From Actinoallomurus vinaceus (lineage in GTDB: Bacteria > Actinomycetota > Actinomycetes > Streptosporangiales > Streptosporangiaceae), in contig NZ_BAABHK010000002.1 in assembly GCF_039542055.1 (NCBI RefSeq), positions 496,001 through 560,000 of the forward strand: DNA of 64,000 bases, in the 5' to 3' direction. The notes under the pieces were generated by a model. The model was given only the letters and a program-made list of their open reading frames with translations, was not told the origin of the DNA and did no database searches. Position numbers and translations under genes: made by a program. The first letter of the stretch is position 1, and every line of letters begins with the position of its first letter. Shown here in pieces: positions 42,801-54,800 of this stretch.

Positions 42801-45800
42801 GTCCTCCTCGATGGCCTCCCGCAGCCCGGGCCCGGCCTGCATTCCCGGGTCGACCCGGTAACCACCGGCCATGAGCAGCGGACGCATGGCCGGGAAGTCA
42901 TCGACCAGCAGTTTGTCGGCGAAATACTCGAAGACGTGCCGGCCGGACGGAGTCAGCCGCCTGCCGTCGTCGAAGTCCTGAATCGAGATGTACGGATAGG
43001 TCCCCTCCTGGACGAACCCGGCCACCGCCGCCCGGGTCGCCGCCGAGTGCAGGACCTTATTGCGCATCGACCCGGGCTTGAACGAGCCCCTGAACGCGGT
43101 GCCCACCACGGCGACCGGGTGATCGACCTGCCGCAGGACCCACGCGATGTCGGCCCTGACCTCGTCCGGCAGGCCCATCTCCGGATCGCCCTGCTGGTTG
43201 GCGCCGAAGACGAACACGACCCGGTCCGGGTCTCCGGTGTAGCCGTGCATCACCGCGTCGACGATGTCCGGGATCCGGTCCACCTGCGAGGCCCGCAGGA
43301 TCATGTTGACGACGTACGACACGTCCCGCTGCGGGACGACCATGGCCTCCAGGAATCCCTGGTACTCCTCGGCCGTCATCTCCGGCGGCGTCCGGACCAT
43401 CGCGTCGAACGCGCGATTCGTCTGGACGTGGACGAACACCGCCTCATCCGACGACGTCGGCGGAGCGGCATGGGACGTCGGCACCACGCCACCAGGCCGG
43501 CTCGCCCGCATGCTCGCCCCGACGGCCTGACCCTGGGCGCCGTCGGTCGATGACTCGAGATCGCGCTCGACGGGCGGTTCGGCCTGGCTCCTCAGCACCT
43601 GGAAACCGGCGGACCTGCCGCCGCCTCCCCAGAGGGCACGGTAGAGGTCATCGTCCGCCCGGCTCGCCTCGGCCGGTTCCAGGTCCCGCAACGCGTCCGG
43701 CTCAGCCCCGTAGAGCGTCTCCAAGATGTCGACGAACGGCTCCTCGTGAGTCCTCACATATTCGGAACCGTTGTTGCGGAGCAGGTCCGTGTCGGCGTCG
43801 TGGCCGATATTCGCGCCGAGATAGGCGTTCGTGAGTTCGGCGAAGAAGAGGGTCGCGTTCCTGGCGGACGCGGTCGTCGCGTCACGCATCTCCGGATCAG
43901 GATGCGCGGGGTTACGGTACCGGCCACCGGGCCATTCCAGCTCCTCTCCCGCTCGCTGTCTGGCCAGCTTGGCGGTGAACCGCGCGGCGACGTGCTCTCG
44001 CTGGTCCTCGGCCAGCCCCTTCGCGTAGATGAGATACGCCAGCGCGTGCGAGGCATCCTCGCCGTTGTCCAGGTCCGCGTCACCCGGCAGGTCCTCCCGG
44101 ACGAGGATCTCTTCGCCCACGGCGGCGATTCCGCTGTTCTCGTCGGCGAAAGCGCGGAACGCGTCGAAGTCTTCGGCGAAATCGTGGAACGGCGGCAGAG
44201 AGGTCAACCGCTGAGCCCGTGGGATCACCCACACGCGCGCACCGCCGAGCAGCAGCCTCTCGGCCACGTCCGGGTTCACCAGCATCCGCGCGAAGACGGC
44301 CTGCAGCGACTCGTGGGCGGCGGCCGGCCGCCGCACGGTCGCCGGCACCTCGATCATCAACCGGGCGGCGGCCGACGCGAACTCCCGGTCGGACAGGGCC
44401 TCCCGCAGTCTGCTCACGAACACCGGACTCGACGCCAGCGCGGCGCGCTCGTCGCCCGACATGTACCACAGTTCCGACGCCCGGCCATACGGCGACATCG
44501 CCGCCAGACGCGCCGCCCGCGAGCCGTGGTTCACCGCCCGCGTCGCGTTGACCGGGTTCACGCCCTCCAGAACCGCGGGCTTTCCGAAGAGGCGTTTCAG
44601 AAGCGGATAGAGCGGCCCCTCGTGGACCTTGACATGATCCGGTCCATTATTGGGGGGCAGGAGGGTATGGGGATCCTCGCCGGCGTTGACCCCCATATAG
44701 GTGTTCACGAGCTCGGCGAAGTATTCATAGACGTTCGTGGCCGAGTAGTTCTCCGGCCCGTCATCACCGTGCTCAGGATTACGGTAGGGGCCGTCCGGCC
44801 ATTGAACGTCCTCTCCCCGCTGCGACGCGTCCCGCTTCTTGTTGAACCACGCCTCGACCCTGTCCCACTGCTTGCCGGTGAGCGCGTATTGATGAATGAG
44901 ATGAGCGATCTCGTGGACGCTTATCCCGTTACCGTCGACATAGTCGTTCTGTTGCGGCGCGATCAACGATTCTTCGCCGAGGAGGTTCTCCTCGGCTATC
45001 CCCACGTCGGGGGTGGTGAAGCTCGCGATTCCGCGGAGGTTGTCGAACTTCTCCTGACCGGCGAGATCGCTCCAGGGATCCAGGGAGGTCAGCGGCTTAC
45101 CCCTCGGGATCACCCACACGCGGGCGCCGTCGAGCAGGAGCCGGTCCGCCACCATCGGGTTCACCAGCATCCGCGCGAGGATGTCCTGCAACCGTTGCCG
45201 TGCCTCATCCGGACGCTCGGTGTCCTCCGGCACCTCGATCATCAGCTGCGCCGCCACCGCCGCGAACTCTCGCGCCGGCAGGCTCGAACGCAGCCGTCCC
45301 GTGAACCGCACCTTCCACAGGAAGCCCTCGGAACTCCCGTCGTACAGCAGCGTCGCGCGCTCGCGCTCCATGAGCCGCAACGCCGACGCCCGGTCCTCAG
45401 GCATCATGGCGACCAGGCTTTCCGCCAGCTCGAACGGGTCGGGCAGCGGCGAAGTGTCGGTCAGCCGGGCGATCGACTCGGCGGTGGACTCCGGAGCGTG
45501 ATCGGACAGCGGGATGTGGACGGCCGGTTCGCTCTCGGCCCCGACCCGGCGCAGGTAGAGACCCGACGGTCTCCCGACGAGGGAGTACGGCACGGCCTCC
45601 CCCGGCGCACGCGGGACGTTCCGCAGCTGCTCGGCATTGGCGGCCCGGCCGATCCAGCCACTGTCACCGCGCAGGAGGGCACCCGTCGGCTCGTGGAAGA
45701 AGTCATCGCCGAACCGCCTCCATCCCTCCGGGGCGAGCGTCAGCGGCCGGCCGTCGGGTAGACGCAGCGCGATCCGGCCGGTGTCGCTGACCTCGTAGGT

Positions 45801-48800
45801 CAGCGGCGTCGAGGTCGACCCGCGCCCGGGCCCGGCGCCGCGCAGCACGCGCGAGTAGCGGTGCCACTGCTCCGCCGCCTTGCCCTCCGCCGCCGCTACC
45901 TGATCGGCCGGCACCACCCTGAGGCCGCCGAAACGACGCGTCCCGACGGTCAGCTCCCCGCCGATCGGCCGGCCCGCCGCCAACGGATCCACCCCGTCGT
46001 CCCGCGACCCACCGCGAAGGCCGCCCGTCGACCTCCCGAGCGTTATCGCGTCGGGCATCGCCACGTCGCCATGAGGATCCGTCGTCGCGTCGGGCATCAC
46101 CACGTCGCCGTGGGGATTCGTGATCGCGTCGGCCGGCCGGGCCGGCGCGAGGCTCCGTGGCACCGGTGCCCCGTGCGGGGTGAAGACCTGTCGGCCGTCG
46201 ATCACGTGGAGATCGATCTCGATGGTCCCGTCGTCCCTGTCCCGGAACGGTGTGAGCCGGATCGGTTCGCGGCCGTCCGCCCTGATCGGGTGGATCACCA
46301 CGGTCTGGCCCAGGTACGTCGCGAGGCCCCGTCCTGCCAGGTCACGGGCGTTGTCCGCGCGCCGGTTCTCCCGATGCTCGACCGACCTGTCCCCCGGTCG
46401 GCGCCCGCTGTCGGGCACCGGAAGGTGCCTCACCACCTGGTGCTGGACGAAGGCGTTGACGAAGTCGCCCTGGCCGAAGGGCTGCCGCACCGTCTGCGAC
46501 ACGACCGGCTGCTCGTCCATCCGCGACGAACCGGCGGTGGCCGCCACCGCCCCGTGAGCGGCCTCCAGTGCCCCAGTGCGGAGCGCCCCGGCGTCTCCCC
46601 GACCGGCGACCCGGCTCACCGCGTGGAACAGGGTCCCCTCGGCCACCGGAGGTGGATTCCGGTCCAGCACATCGCGCTTCAACACGACCAGGTTCCGCAA
46701 CAGCGACGTCACCGTGTCCGACGCCGCCGCCGTGTGGGCGGCCAGCACCGCCTCGTCGGGCTGAACGCCCGCCGACGTCCTGCGCGCAGGACCAGGGCCG
46801 CCCGCCGCCTCACCGCTCAACGGCGCCGACAGCCGCAGGTTCAGCTTGCCCGCGGCGTTGATGTACTTTCGGTCGAGCCGGCCGGCCGGCAACCACCGCT
46901 GCTTTCCGCCCGGTTGCTCGTCTTCGCCCCGCTGGATGCCGAGCGGGTCGTCCCCCTGATCGCCCGGGCCCAGGTTCAGGTAGCGCGTCTGAAGACCGTC
47001 CCGGTAGTTGCCGAACGAGGTGCCGCTCTGCACCGACCGCGGCGGCCGGTAGAACTGGTTGCGCCAGTTCGCGGGCGTGGCGTGGGTCTGCGGCAAGGAT
47101 CCGCGCGAGCCGGTGTAGGCCTCGTCGAAGCGGTCCAGCTCGGTGATGGTCGCGCCCTCGGCGAAGTCGGTGAGGTAGGCCTGCCCGCGCACCGGATGAG
47201 CGTTGTTCGCACCGAAAGTCCGTGCGACCTCCGCCGGGTCGTCCTCTCCGATCCGCGCGAGCTCGATCCGGGCGGCCTCCTGCCGCGCCGCCTCGGACTC
47301 GGTGACCGCGATCGAGCCGTCATCGGACAAGCCGTCCTCGGACTCGGTGTCCGAGAACGCGTCCTCCCCGGCCGAGCCGTGGTACAGGGACAGCTCCGCC
47401 GCGTAGGCGGCGTTCAGTGTCTCGGCGAGCCTGCCGAACTCGGCGCCGCCGTCGCCGAACTCCACACCGTGGTCCTGTTTCAGCAGGAGCGTGCCGTCGA
47501 TGAACAGATTCGGCTCGGGCGTGTACGGGAAGAGCGGGCCGACGGCCGTCTGCCGGTCCCGCGCCTGCATGTCCTCCTCGATGGCCTCACGCAGGCCGGG
47601 CTGGACCTCGGCCTCCGGGTCGACGCGATAACCACCGGCCATCAGCAGCGGGCGCATGGGCCGGCCGGAGGGCGCCTGGATCGCGTCGGCGAAGGGATCG
47701 TAGGTCTCGAGTTCGTCGGCGAAGTGCTGGAAGACGTGCATCCCGGAGGGCACCAGCCGTCCGCCGGTGTCGAAGTCCTGGACGGAGATGTACGGGAAGG
47801 TCCCCGTCTCGACGAGCCCGGCCACCGCAGCCCGGGTCGCGGCCCCGTGCAGCACCACGTTGCGCATCGAACCCGGCTTGAACTCACCGCTGAACGCGAT
47901 CTCCATGACGGCGACCGGGTGATCGACCCGGCCGAGCACCAGCTCGATCTCGCGCCTGACTTCCTGCGGCAGGCCGGCCTCCGGGTCACCCTGCTGGTTG
48001 GCGCCGAAAACGAACGCGACGCGTCCGGGCTCCCCGGTGTAGCCCCGCAGCACCGCGTCGATGACGTCCGGGATCCTGCGGACGTCCGATGCCCGCATGA
48101 TCATGTTGACGACGTACGAGACCGGGCGCCGGCTCGCGACCATCCGCCGCAGGAAGCTCTGATACTCCTCGGCCGTCATCATCGACGGCCTGCCGGCGAT
48201 CGCGCGGAAGGCGTCGTTCGCCTGAATGCCGCGTCCGGCCTCGAACGCGGTCCCGTCCACATCCATGGGGTCGAGCACCGGGCGTTTGGCGGGCCGGTCC
48301 AGATCGTCGAGGCCGGCACGCCGCTTCGAACCCGCGAGCGGGGCGACCTCGGATGATTCCGGCGGGGCGAGGGCGGTGACGCCGTCCCATTCGTCGGCCG
48401 GCTCCGGCGCGGCGGCCTCCGGCGGAGAACCGTGCGAAGGCCGCGCGGTGACCTGCGTCCCCTCGCCGGACCCGCCGGTCTGCCGGGGAGTGGGCGGTCC
48501 GAAGATCTCCCTCAGGAGGGGGGCCAGCGGACCAGCGGACTCCCACACCTCGGCCAGGAGATCCTCCTGCGGCACGTCGGTCCGATCCGCGGGGGAAAGG
48601 GTCGCGGCAAGATAGCCGTCGACGAGGTGGGCCCAGTAACCACGGGGGTCCGGGGCGAGGGAGCGCCACCGGCCACCAGTGGTGGGATTGGGGTGCTCGT
48701 AGCCGGGAGGCCAGACCACGGCGACCCCGCGTCGTTCCAGAGCCAGCTTGCGCTCGAACCGGGCGGTGACCTGCTGCTTCTGCGCGTCCGTCAGTCCGCC

Positions 48801-51800
48801 GGTCAGGACGAGACGTGCGAGCCGGTGGACGACCGGGGAGTCACTGTGGAGCTGCCCGGGGGCGCCGTCCGCCGGCGGATCCTGGCCCAGGAGGTGCTCC
48901 TCCGCCACGGCGGTCATTCCCTTGACCGTGCTGAAGGCACTCCGGGCGGTGTCGAAGTCGGCCTTCCCGGCGAGATAGCGCCAGTCGGGCAGGGAGGTCA
49001 GCGGCACGTCCCGCGGGATGATCCACACCCGCATGCCGCCGGTCAGCACCCGCTCGGCCACGTCCGGATTGACCAGCATCCGGCTCAGGATCGCCTGCAG
49101 CCGGTCGCGGGCCGCGTCCATCCCCGGCTGCTCGACGACCTTGGACGTGAAGAACATCCTGGTGAAGGCCGCCTGTACGTTCTGGAGCGGCGTCGCCGGC
49201 TGCCGAATGTCCTCGGGCATCTGGATCAGCAGGTGCGCGGAGACCGACGCGAACTCCTCCGCCGGGAGCCTGTCGCGCAGGGTCGCGACGATCTCTTGGT
49301 CCTTGGCCAGCGCGGTGCGTTCGGCGTTGGACATCGACCGCAGTGCCACCGCGCGTTCCTCCGGTGCCATCCGTGCCAGCCGCGCGCCCGGGTCGGCCAG
49401 CTCGAACAGGTCGTGGAACGCCCTGTAGGCCGCGTTGTCCTGCGCGGTCCTCGTGCGGGGGTTCGTCCCCTCGAAGCCGGTCGGGTTCTTACCGAAGACC
49501 TTCTCCATGATGGGCAGCAGCGGCTTCGCGTTCGCCGCGACCCAGCTCGCGACATTGTTACGCGGCTGCCCGGTCTCCTTGTCATTCCCGGCGTTCGTCT
49601 GCAGGTAGACGTTCACCGCCTGCGCGAAATACTCCTGCTCGTCCGTGGCCGAGTAGTGGCTCAGGCCGTGCCCGTCCGGCCACGGCATCGGAAGGCCGAA
49701 CTTCGTGGCACGCCATCTCTTCGAGTACGAGTCGTCGATGACGTCCCGGTCCTGATCCGTCAACCCGACGTTGTGGATGAGGTGGGCGATCTCGTGCACC
49801 GCCGACGAATAGCCCTCCGGCTGGGGTTTACCGACGAGGGCCTTCTCCCCGAGGAGGTTCTCCTCCGCCACCCCGGTCATCCCGGTGCTGATGTTGGAGG
49901 CACCCCGGACCTCTCGCCAGGGCCCGCGCCCGCGGATGTAGTTGTTCGCCAGGTGTTTCCAGGGCGGCAGAGCGGTCATGGGCACGCTCCGCGGGATCAC
50001 CCATACCCGCGCGCCGCTGGTCACCACCTGCTCGGCGACATCCGGATTGAGCAGCATCCGCGTCAGAAGCCCCTGCAGGACCGACCGGGCGGTCACCGGC
50101 TGCTCCACCTCCGCGGGGAGCTTGATCAGCAACTGCGCGGCGACCGCGGCGAACTGCTCCGCGGCCGCGGCGAATCCCTCCGCGGCCGACGCGGACGTCT
50201 CCACGTCCGGCCACGCCTCCGGCCACGCGCGCAGGCCCGTACGCAGCGCGCCCACGAACTCCTCGTCCCGCGCAAGCGCCGCGCGGTCCTCATCCGACAT
50301 GGACTGCAGTTCCGACGCCCGTTGCTCCGGTGACATCGCCACCAGACGTGCCGCCATACCCGGCAGCGCCACCGATCCGCCCACCGCACCGGCGTCGGCA
50401 GGAGGAACGGCGGCCGTCACCTCCTCGTCCGGCTCGTGCTGATGCTCCGACGGGACCGGAGGAACGTCGTGGACGTCAGGCTCGTCGCTCGCCGGCGGTT
50501 CCCCGAGTTCCGCACCGTCGCCGGCCGTCCGCAGGCCCGCCGGTGCGCCGTGTGGGACGGGAACCTGTCCGTCGGCGGCGGGCAGGTGCTCGGTCTGCGC
50601 CCCCGTGAAGGGGTCGACGACGACCACCGGCCCGCCGAGGTGTGCGGCGAGAGCGTCGGCGTAGGAGGGCTCCCCCGCCGGGCCGGGCGTGCCGGGCCCC
50701 ACCGAGGGCGGGCCGGCCTCCTGCCGGGTCGCCATCACCATGGCCGGTTTGCCGGTCAGGGTGTGGTGGCGGGTGATCCAGCGCGCCGTCTGCTCCGGGT
50801 CGTGCGGGTACGCGACCGAGGACGGATCGTGGGGATTCCGGGGGAAGGAGATCGTTCGCGTCGCGGGATCGAACTCGCCGACGACGATGGGGACATCGTT
50901 ACGGATCAGAGCCATCGTCCGCTCGGGATCGGCACCGACCTGCGCGCCGGCCGGGGAGGGCCGCTGGGTCCCCTGTGCCTGCCCGGTGAGGGCGGCTCGC
51001 CTGAGGCCTCGGAGGTTCACCAGGAACATCCGGTAACCCATGTCCCTCAGTTCCTCAGCGTGGGTCTGACGGACGGGGTTGGCTCCCTCGACGTCTCCGG
51101 GCGGCCCATAGAGCCGCTGAAGCAGATCGAGCATCGACGATTCATGCTCGATGATGTATTTGAGCGTGTTGTGGCGCGGTAGGCCGGTGTAGAGGTCGAG
51201 GCCGGCGTTCGTTCCCAGGTAGACGTTGGTCAGCTGAGCCCAGTACTCACGCTCGTCCTGCGCCGAGTAGTTCTTGCGGCCGGGCCGGTTCGGATTCGAG
51301 AAGGCGCCGTCCGGCCACTGCACGGCCGATCCGGCCTGCAGCTTCGTCCTGAAACGCCGCGTGATGAGCTGTTTGTCCGTGTCATCGAGCAGGTCGTGCA
51401 CAAGGTGCGCGACCTCATGCGTCACGGAGGAGTATCCGCTGCTGTAGGTGGCGCCCACCAGGCCCGTCTCGCCGAGGATGTTCTCCTCCGCGAGCGCGAC
51501 GACGCCGCGGTCATATACCCCGCGGACTTTGCTCCACGGCCTGCCGTCCGCGGTGTTCCGCCCCTCGTACTGCCGGAATTCGGGCAGAGAAGTGAGTTCC
51601 GCGGTGCGCGGGATGATCACTGCCTTTCTGCCCTTGTTGATCACCCGCTCCGCGAGAGCCGGGTTGTGGCTGAGCATCCGCGTGATGATCTTGTGCAGCG
51701 TCTGCCGAGCCATCGCGTGTCGCTCCACACCCGGCGGTACGCGGGTGATCAGCTGCGCCACCATGGCCGCGAAGTGCGCCGGGTGCAACGAGTCACGCAT

Positions 51801-54800
51801 CCGGTGTACGAAGACCGGGTCGCGCGCCAGGCCGTCCCGCTGCTCCGGAGTCATGACGGCCAGATCCGCGTACCGGTCGTCCGGTGACAGCGCCGCCAGG
51901 CGCCTCGCCTCCCGCACGGCCACCGGTTCCGGGGCCCGCACCTCGGGGGCGGGGCGATCGGTCATCACGACGTCATCAACGGCGGGAGGGCCGGAGGTGC
52001 GCGCGCGTTTGGCCGGCGGCTGGAGCTCGTCCGCGTCGGCGGCGCGTCGTTTCGATCCGGCGACGGGCGGAACGGCCGCGTTCTCATCGCTCGGCCGGAG
52101 CCGTACGTCCTCGGAGCCCGGAGGAGCGGCGTCGGCATCCGGCCCCACCGGCGGCGCGGCGGCGGGACCGAACTCGTCATCGCCCGCGAGGGCGGAGCGG
52201 ACCTGTTCGGCCACGTCCGTACGCGCGACGGGTCCGTCCCCGCCGGTGCCGGGCCCGCTCGACACCGTGTCCGCGGGGCTCGGGACCGTCTCACGGCCGA
52301 TCGCGCCGTAGCGCACGTAGCCGGTTCCGGGCGGCTCGCCGACCTCCCGCCCCGCTCCGCCGGCCGTCGTCCTTGGGAGCGCCCGGAACCACGCGGTCCC
52401 CGGCAGGACGAGCAGCTCGCCGTCGTCCTCGATGGCACCGCCGGGCGGCCCGAAGACCTCGACGCCCGACAGATCCGCCAAGCGCCGGGACGGCATCTCG
52501 ACGTCCTCGCCGTACTCACTGCCGCTGGCCGGGATGTAGACGGGCTCTCCCGCCTCGGTGGCCAGGTCCGAACCCCAGGCGACCAGCGACGCGGGCGTGT
52601 CCTCGAACGGGTGGACGATCACCAACGGCGTCCCGGGCGACCAGCCGAGGTGACGGAGCGTCGCGAGGAACTCCGCGACCTCGATCCGCCTGCTCCCCCC
52701 GAAGCCGAACAGGTGCGGTACGAAGGGCCGGCGGTCGAAGGCGACCATCCCGACGAACGCATCACCGCCGGGGACCATGGCGCGCAGCCGGTCCGCCAGC
52801 GCGGCCTCCCCGCGGTCGACCACGCCGTCGGAGGAGCGGAACAGCGCGGCTCCCGGCGACCGTGTCACGAAGACACTGCCCAGAGACGCCAACTCCGCCA
52901 GGCCGGGAACCGAGGCCGGGTCCAGGAGCCCGGAGGAGGTGTCATCGGCCTGCCGGGCGCCACGGCCGCCGTGCCAGGAGGTCACCGCGTAGCGCGACAT
53001 GGCCTGTTCACGCTGTGCGGGGCCCCAGAAGACCGTGTCCAGCATGTGACGCAGAGGTGCGGTCACCTCGGGCGCGTCCGGCTCGAAGACCGTGACCGCC
53101 CCCGGCCCGTCCGCAGCACGGTGCACCCGCTGCACCACTCCCGCGTGCACGCCGACCTCCTCGTAAGAGGGCGGCTGCCAGGTCGGGTCCGCGGCCAGCC
53201 GCAGAGCCGCGTACACCAGCCCCAGCGCCTCGTTGACGTTCTGCTGGATCTCTCCGACGTCCAGACTCCCGTCCAGCTGCCGGAACTCCACATGGTCCGA
53301 GCCACGCCCCTGAACACGCCGGAAGCTCAGCGCGTCCTTGTCCCTCCCGCTCGGGGTGTCCCAGACCGCCAGGTACCCGTCGTGCTGTGCGGGGAGCGGT
53401 TGTGACTCCTTGGTACCGCGATGGGCGTCGGCATGGGGATTCATCGCCAGACGGAACAGGAGATCCTGATGGCCGGTGTACAGAGCCCGCAGAGCCTCAT
53501 AGTTCCGGACGTCGTCGCCGAACTGAGCGGTGCCCACGTGCACGTGCGAACTCGTCCGCTTCGTGATGCGGCCGCCGTGCCTGTCCACGATGTCCGTGGC
53601 GACCCGCAGGTCCTCCCACGTCTGCCGGGTGTCCCTCATGATGGGAGAGACCAGTTCGGCGCCCACCGTGGGATCCTTCTCCAGGCGCCACCAGTCCCGA
53701 GCCTCGCTGTAGCCCAGATCCACCACCTGGTGGTAGCCGCCGATCTCTGTCTGGCGGGACAGTCCGGCTGCTCTCAGATCCGCGACGATCGCCGCATATA
53801 CGGCTCTCGTCTCCGCGTCCGTGAGGCCCTCGGGAAGGTCGAACTCGATCTCCACCCCGAAGGTGAGACCGCCCCGCATCGGGTCGGCCAGGCCCCCGGT
53901 CGCGTCCTCCAGCAGGTACGGCACCGGCGCCTCGCCGCGCGCCACCCGCTCGGCGGTCTGCCGTACGATCCGCTCGAGCATCTCGGGTGTCGTCTCGGGC
54001 GCCTCGCCCATCGCCGACCACCAGGCCCGCGCGTGCTCCCGCACCACCGAAGCCGGGATCTCCACCGATGAGACGCCGTCCGTCCCGGGGACCGGGGTCC
54101 CGTCCGGCAGCAGGTGCCGAACCGCCTCGTACAGCGTCGTGTCCGCCTCCACCGCGGATGACTCGGCGTCATCCAAGGCCGGAGAAACCGTGTGCTGCTC
54201 GAGTTGCGCCGGCGTCGCGGTGACGAAGGACTCGCCTCCGAGACGGTGCCCGGGAGACTCGATCGCGGACCAGAACTCCCGGAATACCCGATCCACCTCA
54301 TTCGCGGCCCGGGTCGCCTCGACCGGATTCGCGCCCTCCACCGGCTCCGGCTCGCCGAAGACCCAGTTCAGGATCTCGGCGATGTGCGGATGACGCCGTC
54401 GTATGAGGTGCGGGTCGGTGGCGAACGACAGGCCCGTCCCCTCAGCGGTCTCCATGTGCGTGCCCAGGTGGATCTGCGCGAGCGTGGCGAAGAACTGGGT
54501 CGCGTGGAGCCTCATCTTGCGGGCGAAGACCTCCGGCTTCCAGAGGTCGTCGAAGGTCGCCGGCCTGTCGTACCCAGGGCCACGACGCGTCGGTGCCGGC
54601 GTTGCGGCGTCCGCGGGGGCACCCCCGGCGCGGAACCGCTCCGCCTGATCGGTCACCTGACGATGACGTTCCTCGCCCGAGACACCGGGGATGACCTCAT
54701 CCCTCGGATCTCCCTTCCCGAGACGATGACCGCCGCGCCGAACCGTCGACGACGGCCCGACCGCGCCCGAAGCCCAGATGTCATCGAAGGTCACCGGCCT

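Noticed and set aside
46135..48225. Insertion sequence or transposon as the origin of the X1/X2 duplication
   Set aside because: I see no transposase, terminal inverted repeats or target-site duplication. The copies are in frame and diverged, which fits internal gene duplication.
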